Of a stretch of DNA of 63,644 nt, positions 28,663-36,931 are shown piece after piece. Every line of letters begins with the position of its first letter. The stretch's first letter is position 1. The translations under genes and the position numbers were made by a program. A model generated the notes under the pieces. The model was not told where the DNA came from and searched no databases. It saw nothing but the letters and a program-made list of their open reading frames with translations. This stretch comes from a virus. Location: positions 1 to 63,644 of IMG/VR virus record IMGVR_UViG_3300050821_007791; one strand, 5' to 3'.

Positions 28663-29618
28663 CCGCCGCCGCCAACCTTAATGGTCGTTCCCCCGCCGCC
28701 CGCCATCGACTCGGCGAACTTCAGAAGGGCGTCTTGGAACCCCTGATCCTGCTGTAATCCCGTGGTCAGGAGTTCGCTGAAGATGTTGCTCGACAAGCCC
28801 ATGTCGGCGAGTCCCTGCTTAGCCATGTCTTGGGCAAGAGCGAATCCACGGGCTTGCGCTGCCTGTTGTGCTTGGGCGATGGCCGAGGCTTCCATAGACG
28901 AACCGGTGAGCCCCATGGCGGCAAACTGCTGCCTAATCTGCGCCTCTTGCTGTTGCGTGACCTGATCAATCGACGCCTGCGCTCCAGGCGGGAGAACGCC
29001 CGTAGCCAATGGCTGAGAGAGCGCCTGACCGGCCGTCTGGAGGGTTCCGGCCTCCTGTACCAAGGCGGTGCCCGTTGGCCCCGGCTGAGCCCCGGCAGGG
29101 AGTTGCTGACCCGATCCTCCAATACCTCCTGGTTTGTTGGCAGCCTCGAATCCAAGGATACCCAAGCTGGCCAACGGACCGAGATTGCCCCCAACGGCAT
29201 TAAGGATCGAATCCACGCCTGGATTACGGATAGCGTTCATAACGCTATTAGAGCCCCCTGGAGCGCCTCCTCCTGACCCCCCTCCCATACCACCCCCACT
29301 GACATCCCCGCCACCAGAGCCCCCGCCCATGGTAGAGGGCGCTGCCATGGGAGCCCCCATTGGGTCAGAACCGACTCCCCCACGAAGACCGCCAATATCT
29401 GATGTCTGAGGATCGAATCCGGCTGGTGATGCGGATGGAGCGGAGAACGATGGTGCAGAGACAGCGCCGCCTCCTGCCGCCATAGCCGATGGCGGGGCGC
29501 CGAACGTCGGTCCCGCTGACGTGGCCGGAGGGGAGAACGAGAACGACGATGGATCGGCGACTCCGGTCGGCGAGTTAAACGACGTGGCGCCGCCGACATC
29601 GCCCGATTGATCGCTCAT
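28659..29618 (-). CDS. Gly/Ala-rich virion protein, paralogue of 30046
   Basis: 319 residues from the ATG at 29618, which overlaps the previous stop (ATGA) and has GGAG upstream; the longer frame to 29741 has no ribosome site. The first 200 residues are low-complexity Gly/Ser/Pro. The C-terminal module QIRQQFAAMGLTGSSMEASA, IAQAQQAAQARGFALAQDMA, SNIFSELLTTGLQQD closely parallels the end of the 30046 protein. Probably an internal or tail-associated structural protein. Confidence 0.7.
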   Translation of the reverse strand: MSDQSGDVGGATSFNSPTGVADPSSFSFSPPATSAGPTFGAPPSAMAAGGGAVSAPSFSAPSASPAGFDPQTSDIGGLRGGVGSDPMGAPMAAPSTMGGGSGGGDVSGGGMGGGSGGGAPGGSNSVMNAIRNPGVDSILNAVGGNLGPLASLGILGFEAANKPGGIGGSGQQLPAGAQPGPTGTALVQEAGTLQTAGQALSQPLATGVLPPGAQASIDQVTQQQEAQIRQQFAAMGLTGSSMEASAIAQAQQAAQARGFALAQDMAKQGLADMGLSSNIFSELLTTGLQQDQGFQDALLKFAESMAGGGGTTIKVGGGG

Positions 29619-30046
29619 GTTAACTCCAGCATATACGAAGGCGAAACGGGTAGAGCGCCAAACGGTTCGGCAATGGGGCCAAAGTCCGTCCCGTTGATAG
29701 CGGCCCAATACACCCTCGAAGCGCCCATCTCCTTCGACCATTCTATCACAATGGCCGTCATCGTCCGTAGTTCCTTTATGGCATTACCTAACGAAGCCAC
29801 GATGAGAAAGTGACCCGTCTTGAACGATGGCCTATAGGGCGCGGACTGTACCCATGCTACTATCCAAGCTCTATCGCCCCGTAAGAGAAGGTGGTTTGGG
29901 CTATTCATGAGTACTTTAATCCACTCCTCCGCCGTCTCGACATCGTAAGTACCGTCTTGGTAGCATTTCTCCCCCACCTTATGCAGCCATGCCGTATCCT
30001 CTACCGTTACTCGACGAATCGGGAAGAACTGCCCATTCAGGTGCAT
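29615..30046 (-). CDS. GNAT-like acyltransferase-fold protein A
   Basis: 143 residues. IRRVTVEDTAWLHKVGEKCY, then DRAWIVAWVQSAPYRPSFKT and AIKELRTMTAIVIEWSKEMG follow the strand-helix order of GNAT N-acetyltransferases, though the acetyl-CoA-binding 'RxxGxG' loop is not clear. It lies between two paralogous Gly/Ala-rich structural proteins. Related GNAT-like genes occur in the tail regions of other short-tailed phages. Substrate unknown; a structural adaptor role is possible. Confidence 0.6.
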   Translation of the reverse strand: MHLNGQFFPIRRVTVEDTAWLHKVGEKCYQDGTYDVETAEEWIKVLMNSPNHLLLRGDRAWIVAWVQSAPYRPSFKTGHFLIVASLGNAIKELRTMTAIVIEWSKEMGASRVYWAAINGTDFGPIAEPFGALPVSPSYMLELT

Positions 30047-31335
30047 TAAACGATGCCTCTCGCCTTCAATTGCCTGATGACGTTCTGAAACTGCTCTGGA
30101 GGCAATCCGCTGCTCATAAGGGCCGAAAACACACCCTGATCCGAGATTCCCGCCGACGCCATGGCCTCTTGGACCGCTGTTGAGCGTTGCGCTGCCTGTT
30201 GATCCGCCTGTTGTATGGCTCTTTGCTCCATGGGAGAGCCAGAAATGCCTGAATTGGCGAACTGAGCGCGAATCGCGTTGTCCTGGCTCCTTTGAAAGTC
30301 ATCCGAAGCGCTCTGAAACGCCCCTGTAGGCACCGCGGCGGGCGTTGTGGCTGGTTGAGAGGCCGCGATCTGTGATGCTGGCTGAGCGCCCCCTATCGGA
30401 GGCTCAACGGAAGGCGTTGTTCCTGCCGTAAGTGATGGTCCCGTTCCTGCCATGGACCTCGGTTGCGCTGGATTGACTAGCGAATCGACGGAAGCCGCAA
30501 GGTGAGCGGCAGAGGAAAGATCCTGGGCGCCCTGCGCTATCTGAGAAAGGGGCGGAGCGCCTCCAATGGGCGCCTGCGCGCCTGTACCGAGCGCTGGAGC
30601 GCCGGGCGTAGTCGCTGTTCCAGTAGCACCGCCGCCAATTGTCTGTGACGTTGACGGATCGGTGCCGAGCGAGGCGCCTGGACCGCTCCCGCCACTTGTG
30701 GCCGGGGCGGCGCCCGTTCCGCTGATGCCCGTAGTGGGATTGAATCCCGTAGAGGTGCCGCTCGCTGCGCCGGCCGCTCCACCCTCAACGGGTCCGGTAA
30801 GGCCGATCGTTCCGCCAGCCTCTAAACCAGAGGCGCCACCAACCGAAGCATTACCGGCCTCCGTAGCGAAGGTGTCGCTGGTTGTTGCGCCGGCCCCCAC
30901 ACCCGACAGAGAGCCTCCAGCCGCTCCGCCCACCAATCCACCAGTTATTCCACCGATCTGCGCTCCCTGGGCTCCGCCAAGATCGTGCCCGGCCGCTGTG
31001 CCAGCCGCCAAACCCGCTTCGCCGAAAAGAGAGTTTCCCCCAGTCGCCACCCCGATAACGGCGGTAGCCGCGGGAATGATGATGTCGCTGACCGGATCGA
31101 TTCGGTTGGTAGATTGACCGAATCCAGTCAAAACATCGTTCCTTATCCAAGGATCAAGGCCACCAGCGGGGTTAAGATTAACTCCAGACCCCTTCGGCCC
31201 ACGTACTCGGTTCATCGCCTCCATGACTGACGGATCGCTAAGGGAGATGCCCGGTGGCAATTGCCCTGTAGCGTGATAGAACACTGCCACATCGTTCGCT
31301 TGGCGGGTGTCGAGTTCCACGTTACGCCTCCTCAA
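30046..31335 (-). CDS. Gly/Ala-rich virion protein, paralogue of 28659
   Basis: 429 residues. The N-terminal 25 (NDVAVFYHATGQLPPGISLS) are distinct; residues about 70-330 are extremely Gly/Ala/Thr-rich. The C-terminus IRAQFANSGISGSPMEQRAI, QQADQQAAQRSTAVQEAMAS and VFSALMSSGLPPEQ aligns with the end of the 28659 protein, indicating duplication of that module. Probably a tail-associated or internal structural protein. Confidence 0.7.
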   Translation of the reverse strand: MRRRNVELDTRQANDVAVFYHATGQLPPGISLSDPSVMEAMNRVRGPKGSGVNLNPAGGLDPWIRNDVLTGFGQSTNRIDPVSDIIIPAATAVIGVATGGNSLFGEAGLAAGTAAGHDLGGAQGAQIGGITGGLVGGAAGGSLSGVGAGATTSDTFATEAGNASVGGASGLEAGGTIGLTGPVEGGAAGAASGTSTGFNPTTGISGTGAAPATSGGSGPGASLGTDPSTSQTIGGGATGTATTPGAPALGTGAQAPIGGAPPLSQIAQGAQDLSSAAHLAASVDSLVNPAQPRSMAGTGPSLTAGTTPSVEPPIGGAQPASQIAASQPATTPAAVPTGAFQSASDDFQRSQDNAIRAQFANSGISGSPMEQRAIQQADQQAAQRSTAVQEAMASAGISDQGVFSALMSSGLPPEQFQNVIRQLKARGIV

Positions 31336-31789
31336 ACGAAAGAACGTAGATCGTCTTCTTTCGGCACGGCGTCTTGAACGATTGCAACGCCGGCTGAACG
31401 TTCGTGCTCATGCCAACGTCCGTGTCCAAGCCAAATATACACTCTCTCGCTCGGATTTGCTGCGACCATTCCTTCACGTACTTGTAGAGTAATACCTGCT
31501 CCTCCATCGTGGCGTTGTCGCTCGAACGAACGAACTTCTCGACGATGATCGGCTCCGGCTCAAGGATATCGCTCGCCGAATGCCACATGCCAACGACGTT
31601 CGCTGTACGTATGAAGAGCGTCCGCCTGTCACCAATGGCGGACTTGAACCAATAGCTGATGCCGTCCGTATGGAGGCGCGGCCACCGCTTCTGCAAAGCA
31701 GGAAGCAACCACGGACAGATCGTGTCTAGGTCGCTGTCAGTTATGCGCCATACGAGCGGCGTTATGGGACGTTTGTTAGCCTCTGCCAT
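31322..31789 (-). CDS. GNAT-like acyltransferase-fold protein B
   Basis: 155 residues from the ATG at 31789 (AGGAA nine bases upstream; the frame opens at 31822). ITDSDLDTICPWLLPALQKR, RTLFIRTANVVGMWHSASDI and LYKYVKEWSQQIRARECIFG follow the GNAT fold. It differs from the protein at 29615 but shares its size and position in the operon. Substrate unknown. Confidence 0.6.
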   Translation of the reverse strand: MAEANKRPITPLVWRITDSDLDTICPWLLPALQKRWPRLHTDGISYWFKSAIGDRRTLFIRTANVVGMWHSASDILEPEPIIVEKFVRSSDNATMEEQVLLYKYVKEWSQQIRARECIFGLDTDVGMSTNVQPALQSFKTPCRKKTIYVLSFEEA

Positions 31790-32112
31790 TGAAAGTGTTC
31801 CTGAAAATGAAGCTGCAACCATGACTCGAAGTTATTAACGTCTTTGACGTTGAGACTCGACAGGTCGTTCCCCGCAACGCCGAGAACGCCGTTGATCTCG
31901 TTATGGCTTTGTTGGTGCCGAATGAGGAAATTATTCATGTCGGCTTCGGAGATTGGATCAAGGATGTAGCGATTGACATTGGCATTGCCCTGGGCACGCA
32001 GGACGGCCACGACGAGATCGTGATGATTAGCGTTTGGAAACGAAAAGGACGAAAGTTGCGTCATGTCCTTGGGGCGGTTGAGTAGATCGGCGATCATGAG
32101 AAAACGTTCCAA
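31762..32112 (-). CDS. Small virion operon protein (INGVLG type)
   Basis: 116 residues. Conserved-looking HQQSHNEINGVLGVAGNDLS and WLQLHFQEHFQWQRL segments occur in short proteins of phage structural operons, with no known role. Overlaps the genes on both sides. Confidence 0.6.
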   Translation of the reverse strand: MERFLMIADLLNRPKDMTQLSSFSFPNANHHDLVVAVLRAQGNANVNRYILDPISEADMNNFLIRHQQSHNEINGVLGVAGNDLSSLNVKDVNNFESWLQLHFQEHFQWQRLTNVP

Positions 32113-32600
32113 TTCCCATGATCGGCCACAAGCGACTCGGCGAAGCAGTCGATTTTGAAGTCCTTCCTCCCTCCATCAAGACGCGCAAGCTGGTTTTTGG
32201 CCGCGTTCCTTTGACCATTGACGCTATGCGTCAGCTTTAGGAGCTTGTCCTGCTCATCGCCTCCCGCCCGAGCTTTCGATTCGTTCTCCCATATGAACCT
32301 GTTCGTGAGCATGATCATCGCTATCGCATGAATGTCGCTCGCCGTCACCCGCTGACCACGCGCGAACAACTCCGCCAGGATCACGTCAATGTCGTGCTCT
32401 ATTAGAGCACGTTCAGCGATGTACTCTTCACGATGTTCTGGAATGAAGATGGCCTTCAATTGAACGATGGTGAGGCGATCCACAAGATCAGAGATCGTCG
32501 GTAAGTAACGTCGCGCGTTACGTCCGATATGCACGTCATTTGAACGGTCTCTACCGAGAACAAGGTCCTGTCCGTCAGACATGGAAAGGTGTTCAGGCAT
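32094..32600 (-). CDS. Conserved virion-operon protein (SINGxRNxAKN type)
   Basis: 168 residues from the ATG at 32600 (GGAG upstream); 32582 is possible. PTISDLVDRLTIVQLKAIFI, then IMLTNRFIWENESKARAGGD and LLKLTHSVNGQRNAAKNQLA is a helical pattern found repeatedly in phage genomes next to glycosyl- or carbamoyltransferase-type genes, function unknown. It overlaps the radical SAM stop by eight bases. Confidence 0.65.
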   Translation of the reverse strand: MPEHLSMSDGQDLVLGRDRSNDVHIGRNARRYLPTISDLVDRLTIVQLKAIFIPEHREEYIAERALIEHDIDVILAELFARGQRVTASDIHAIAMIMLTNRFIWENESKARAGGDEQDKLLKLTHSVNGQRNAAKNQLARLDGGRKDFKIDCFAESLVADHGNWNVFS

Positions 32601-34044
32601 CCGCTGTCTCCAGAAGTTTGCGCTTCAATCGGAATTTCGTCATGTCGCGTACGTGAGCGAGCGTTTCCGCTCCGAACTTACGTTCAATCATGCTAAGATA
32701 CGATGGATCGGTGAAGTACGTCACGAACGCATCGTCGCGGAAGCGAAGAACGGTCGCCGCGTCTACGTGCTCAGTGTCGAGCGGGCGAGTGTCGGCATTG
32801 TGCTGGCTGTAGCCCGACCATGTGGCGGGGAGAACGGCGCCGCCCTTCAGTGCATCGTCGTAGAGCTTGCTTCCGGGGTAGGCCATGGCTGAATAGAAGT
32901 TGGCGAACTCTGTGTTGCATTCGAGTGCGAGGTCAAGGGTTGCCTGCATAGAGGACATATCGTCATCCGGGAGGCCAAAGATATAATTTCCGATGACGTT
33001 GATGCCGGCAGATTGGATCGACCGAACCACACCAACAATATCCTCAGTCCTAAGAGCTTTCTCAGTCCCATCCCGAACATGTTTGCTCCCGCTCTCTATC
33101 CCCAACGCCAACCAACGTATGCCTGCCTTCTTAAACATCGCCAGCGTATGTGGTTTCACCGTATCGACGCGAGCGTACGCCCATATGTTCAGTTCATCGC
33201 CGAATCCGCTCTCGATTAGCTCGTTGCAGATCGCCGTATAGTGACGCTCGTTCAAAACGAACATCTCATCAACGATCTTGAACGTCTTCACGCCGTATTG
33301 GCTATAGAGCATGCCGATTTCGTCTACTACGTCCGTGGGCGAACGCATGCGATAGCGATTGGATTGGAACGGAGCATTAATGCAACAGAACGAGCACTTG
33401 TAGGGGCATCCGAGTGACGTATAGATGCTGGCGTACGGTTGGCGCTTCGATAAATCACCGAAACACTGCCAATTGTGCGCGCGGTAGCGCTCCATGGGGA
33501 GCAAATCCCATGCGTTGCCGTGGAGTTCGTTAACGTCAAGGAGCGGGGCGGACGGATTTACGTTGTAGATGCCCCAAACGAGCCCCGGAATCGACGGCAA
33601 CGGCTTTTCTTCCAACAATCCAACGATTGTCGCCGGTCCCTCTCCGTTACATGCGTAATCGATCGCCTCTTCACGCAACGTACGCTCTGGTAACGCCGCA
33701 ACGTGACCACCAACCATGATGATCGGAACGTCCGAACGTGCTTTGATGGCTTTCGCCGAGGCGCCAGCGCCTACCATCTGCTGTGTCGATGCGCTTGGTT
33801 GATGCCCATACGATGCTATACAAACGAGACGCGGAGCGTATGTATCAACGACTGAAGCGATACGTTCGGGCGAAAGGTGGAGCGCCTCCGCATCTATGAT
33901 GCGGACGGAGTACCCGCGATCACGAACGTAACCGGCGATGAGACGGCACCAAAGAGGGGGCTCAATTGCAATGAGATTGTCGGCGATGTCAGTTCCGTAC
34001 ACGCCATGGGCGGCGGAAGGATTGATGATGACGAGATCGATCAT
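32593..34044 (-). CDS. Cobalamin-type radical SAM enzyme
   Basis: 483 residues. Residues 1-140 form a Rossmann-like B12-binding domain with PPLWCRLIAGYVRDRGYSVR, RIIDAEALHLSPERIA and IIMVGGHVAALPE; the DxHxxG histidine is replaced, as in many members of this class. The radical SAM cluster is CPYKCSFC with C213, C217 and C220. IWAYARVDTVKPHTLAMFKK and NVIGNYIFGLPDDD complete the barrel. Members methylate or rearrange unreactive carbons on lipids, sugars, antibiotics or peptides. The substrate here is unknown; genes beside it encode a glycosyltransferase and an HNH enzyme. An unusual cargo for a phage. Confidence 0.92.
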   Translation of the reverse strand: MIDLVIINPSAAHGVYGTDIADNLIAIEPPLWCRLIAGYVRDRGYSVRIIDAEALHLSPERIASVVDTYAPRLVCIASYGHQPSASTQQMVGAGASAKAIKARSDVPIIMVGGHVAALPERTLREEAIDYACNGEGPATIVGLLEEKPLPSIPGLVWGIYNVNPSAPLLDVNELHGNAWDLLPMERYRAHNWQCFGDLSKRQPYASIYTSLGCPYKCSFCCINAPFQSNRYRMRSPTDVVDEIGMLYSQYGVKTFKIVDEMFVLNERHYTAICNELIESGFGDELNIWAYARVDTVKPHTLAMFKKAGIRWLALGIESGSKHVRDGTEKALRTEDIVGVVRSIQSAGINVIGNYIFGLPDDDMSSMQATLDLALECNTEFANFYSAMAYPGSKLYDDALKGGAVLPATWSGYSQHNADTRPLDTEHVDAATVLRFRDDAFVTYFTDPSYLSMIERKFGAETLAHVRDMTKFRLKRKLLETADA

Positions 34045-34532
34045 GACGAGAGGAGCGCTTCCATGAGAAGCGCCTTACGACGTTTGGTTATGCGCGGTTT
34101 AGGCGTTGTAACGCCTCGGCGTTTGTTGGTTGATATGCGATTGCACTCACGGCACTTACGCCATCCCTTCTTTTCAATGTACGTATTCTCGAAATTGTAT
34201 TCGTGACCTTGAGGGCAGTGAGTGGCCTCTATGTGCTTTCTAACGATAGTCTCACCACGACGCAGGTTCTCACGCCGCGTGACTGGCTCTAGATGATCGG
34301 GATTCACACAGCACCGCACACGACAGAGATGGTCAAGTTCCAATCCTTCGGGAATCTCTCCCTTGTGTATGACGTAAGAGATTCGGTGTGCCAATTTAGG
34401 TCGGCTATCGACCGTTAGTCTTCCGTATCCATCGGTGCTGATGGTGCTCGTCCACAACCAGCAGCCACTATTCGGTTCCGGCGAGACGTATCGCCAAAAT
34501 CTCTCCTCAACAGTTCCTTTTGCTCCTGGCAT
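34041..34532 (-). CDS. HNH endonuclease
   Basis: 163 residues. AHRISYVIHKGEIPEGLELD, HLCRVRCCVNPDHLEPVTRR is the HNH core with a CRVRCC zinc loop, and THCPQGHEYNF...CRECNRIST is a second zinc ribbon. Same build as the HNH gene at 21096. AT-richer than its neighbours. Its stop overlaps the radical SAM start (ATGA), so it sits exactly between the glycosyltransferase and the radical SAM gene. Confidence 0.9.
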   Translation of the reverse strand: MPGAKGTVEERFWRYVSPEPNSGCWLWTSTISTDGYGRLTVDSRPKLAHRISYVIHKGEIPEGLELDHLCRVRCCVNPDHLEPVTRRENLRRGETIVRKHIEATHCPQGHEYNFENTYIEKKGWRKCRECNRISTNKRRGVTTPKPRITKRRKALLMEALLSS

Positions 34533-34534
34533 GA

Positions 34535-35929
34535 TTAATCGGCGGCCTCCTGAACGACTTGTTTAGGACCACCATCTTTAGCAAATGAGCCACGAAAGGT
34601 AAACGATCCGGTGTGACTCAACTCGATTTCTGGAGCCATGAACAATTTTCCGCCTATCGATCGCCATCGGTAGCAGAAGCTGAAGTCTTCACTTGCGTAC
34701 CTTCTGTGATGGACGATCGGATTAAATAAAGCCCACTCTTCCTCTCCCGTGATCCCAACATACGTCAATTCAGGATATGCTTTCACCATCTTGTCAGCAC
34801 AGACTCTCGTTATGAGAGCGAACGCAAAGCCGATCTCGCTCACCTCCATCGTTCCTGATTCTACGTCGTAAACAAGTGGCAGCGGATCGCCAGCGTCGTT
34901 AGCCCAATTAGCCGCGAAACTCAAAGGCAGCCTCTTCTTAGGCCCCGCTCCAGCGACAAAATCTTTCTTCGCTGCAAAGAGGCGCACGACTTCCTGTGGA
35001 CCGAATCCCATATCGGTGTCTACCCAAAGGCAGTGTGTGCACTTGGAACGATAGAAAGCAGAGAATAGTTTAGCACGAGCTAAACACACGTCTGCCGTGT
35101 GGCGCTCTTCAGCCAATTCACAATGCACCCCTTGTTGCTCCAACATTTTCATCGTTTGGAACAGCCCCACCATATACGATGACTCATAGCGACCATCATG
35201 CGCTGGCGACGCAATCATCAGGCGTACACCGCTGAAGTCCGGTTTTAGGAGCCTAACGCCGCTCTTCTCCTGAAGAGCGCGTACCTTCTTTACACAATCG
35301 TCCTTTTCGTACGCCACCCACTCCTTGAAACGCGCCTCGTCGTGCTGCCACAAGAGGCTGTTCTTGTCCATCGTCGGGCCGATGACGCCCTGGAGAGCTT
35401 CGTGAAGGTGTTTCACCATCACGTCCATGCGTACTTCCCAACACCCCGTCTCTCTGCCGAGCGTTTCAAAGAGATCGTCGTGGAAGATATGGCGTAGACG
35501 GTCGGGAAACAGGTATCCAACCGCTCTCAACAAGTCGCCCGAGAAGCACACAGCCCCGTGCATACGATTGGGAGCCTGCCAACCATCGTTCGATGACACG
35601 AAGTTCCATCCACGCAACGATCCTATGAGTTGCGTGTCCCAATTAGGCGTACATGGAACGTGATCGTCGGCGAGCAGGCCAACCCACTTCATGTCCTTGA
35701 TACGCGACCACACGGCGCGGATGGACTCTCCGTACGTCGTCGCGTCTACACGTAAGAACGACCATCCATCTAGGAGATGCTGAGCAATGGAGTCGTAATC
35801 GGACGTGTCGCTCTTGTTTAGGATGATGAGACCGGGGGTGGATGTCCCGATCTCACGGGCGGAACGGAGGAAGCGTTTGAGATTGTCGGGACGACCGCGT
35901 GTCGGGAGGAGCCAAATACCGTCGTTCAT
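34535..35929 (-). CDS. Two-domain glycosyltransferase
   Basis: 464 residues made of two GT-A-like halves. The first (1-225) starts WLLPTRGRPDNLKRFLRSAR with ADDH at 87-90 as the acidic metal motif. The second (about 230-464) has RLMIASPAHDGRYESSYMVG, then LWVDTDMGFGPQEVVRLFAA with the DTD motif at 304-306 and a C-terminal HHRRYASEDFSFCYRWRSIG segment. Donor sugar and acceptor unknown. It lies directly after the tail genes, so virion glycosylation is a reasonable idea. Confidence 0.85.
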   Translation of the reverse strand: MNDGIWLLPTRGRPDNLKRFLRSAREIGTSTPGLIILNKSDTSDYDSIAQHLLDGWSFLRVDATTYGESIRAVWSRIKDMKWVGLLADDHVPCTPNWDTQLIGSLRGWNFVSSNDGWQAPNRMHGAVCFSGDLLRAVGYLFPDRLRHIFHDDLFETLGRETGCWEVRMDVMVKHLHEALQGVIGPTMDKNSLLWQHDEARFKEWVAYEKDDCVKKVRALQEKSGVRLLKPDFSGVRLMIASPAHDGRYESSYMVGLFQTMKMLEQQGVHCELAEERHTADVCLARAKLFSAFYRSKCTHCLWVDTDMGFGPQEVVRLFAAKKDFVAGAGPKKRLPLSFAANWANDAGDPLPLVYDVESGTMEVSEIGFAFALITRVCADKMVKAYPELTYVGITGEEEWALFNPIVHHRRYASEDFSFCYRWRSIGGKLFMAPEIELSHTGSFTFRGSFAKDGGPKQVVQEAAD

Positions 35930-35930
35930 G

Positions 35931-36911
35931 TCAGTTGGCCGATTGCACAGCTACAAAACTGCCTGGAGATGTCCCCGGTATCCACGGAGGGTTAAGGCTG
36001 GTGTTTCCGGGGTGGAACGTGTCGATCTGGCCTCCCGTCCTGATGAAGAACTTGGGGCCTTGAAAGAACGGCATGCTGAAGTTGCTGAATGGAATTGCTG
36101 CTTGGACGATGGCATTATTCTGAGCGCACTCAAAGCCCAGTGACCACCCCGTCTCGACGAGGATGCTCCAGAGGTTATTTTCGCCGTTGCCGTTCCACAG
36201 GATCTCGCCGCCCATCTCGCCTGCCAGCATCACGCATTGAGCATAGCCGTGGAACTCGTAATAGCCGCTCCCGGTGATCCCAAAAGGATCGGCGAGGCCG
36301 GGCGGCTGGAATATCACCAGACCAAGACCCGCCGTCACATGATTCATCGGCAAGATGCCTGATCCAGCGGGCGCCGACTGCGGAGACAGAAAGCTGATGT
36401 TGCCGATGAGGTCTATTTCACCGCCTTGACCGGATGTAAGGTCGCCCTGCCCACAGCAATTCCCGGCGTTCTCAAGCGCCAAACCACCTAGCGTCATCAT
36501 GCAATTTGTCGCGTCTACGGCGTCACTACCCGTCGCAATGACAATTGCATTGGCGATGGTCCCAGGCGAGGCCGTTGAACCAGTCGCCATAGGTTGGCCG
36601 ATTACCTCGACCTGTCGAGCGTTTACCTGACCCAACAACTGGCCGGAGCACACCATCTGATCTGTGTGTGGAGACCCAACGTATTCGATCATGATCGGGG
36701 TACCGTTAGACAAATCGTAATTTTGCCGAAGCGTCTGCCATATATGAGTGAATGTGGCACACGGCGCGGACTGCGAGCAGGAACCGTTGTCGCTACCTCC
36801 TGATGCGGCCTTATAAAAGATCGTCGGAGAGGTGAGAAAAGTGCGCTGAGCCATGACGTTGCTACAAAACACCAACATCATAGCCAAAACTGATGGTATA
36901 ATCTTCACCAT
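35931..36911 (-). CDS. Tail-spike/adhesin-like protein with signal peptide
   Basis: 326 residues. The N-terminus IIPSVLAMMLVFCSNVMAQ is a Sec-type signal peptide with cleavage likely after MAQ (residue 22). The rest is beta-rich and contains six or more Cys (GSCSQSAPCATF, NAGNCCGQGDLT). It follows the tail fibre gene and could be a spike or host-binding protein. A signal peptide is unusual for a virion protein; secretion to the host periplasm or surface is the alternative. Confidence 0.6.
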   Translation of the reverse strand: MVKIIPSVLAMMLVFCSNVMAQRTFLTSPTIFYKAASGGSDNGSCSQSAPCATFTHIWQTLRQNYDLSNGTPIMIEYVGSPHTDQMVCSGQLLGQVNARQVEVIGQPMATGSTASPGTIANAIVIATGSDAVDATNCMMTLGGLALENAGNCCGQGDLTSGQGGEIDLIGNISFLSPQSAPAGSGILPMNHVTAGLGLVIFQPPGLADPFGITGSGYYEFHGYAQCVMLAGEMGGEILWNGNGENNLWSILVETGWSLGFECAQNNAIVQAAIPFSNFSMPFFQGPKFFIRTGGQIDTFHPGNTSLNPPWIPGTSPGSFVAVQSAN

Positions 36912-36931
36912 GTTGAAAACATTCCCTTTTC

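Noticed and set aside
30566-31117. 183-residue rightward frame, Pro/Ala-rich
   Set aside because: Antisense of the Gly/Ala-rich virion protein; composition follows from that gene.
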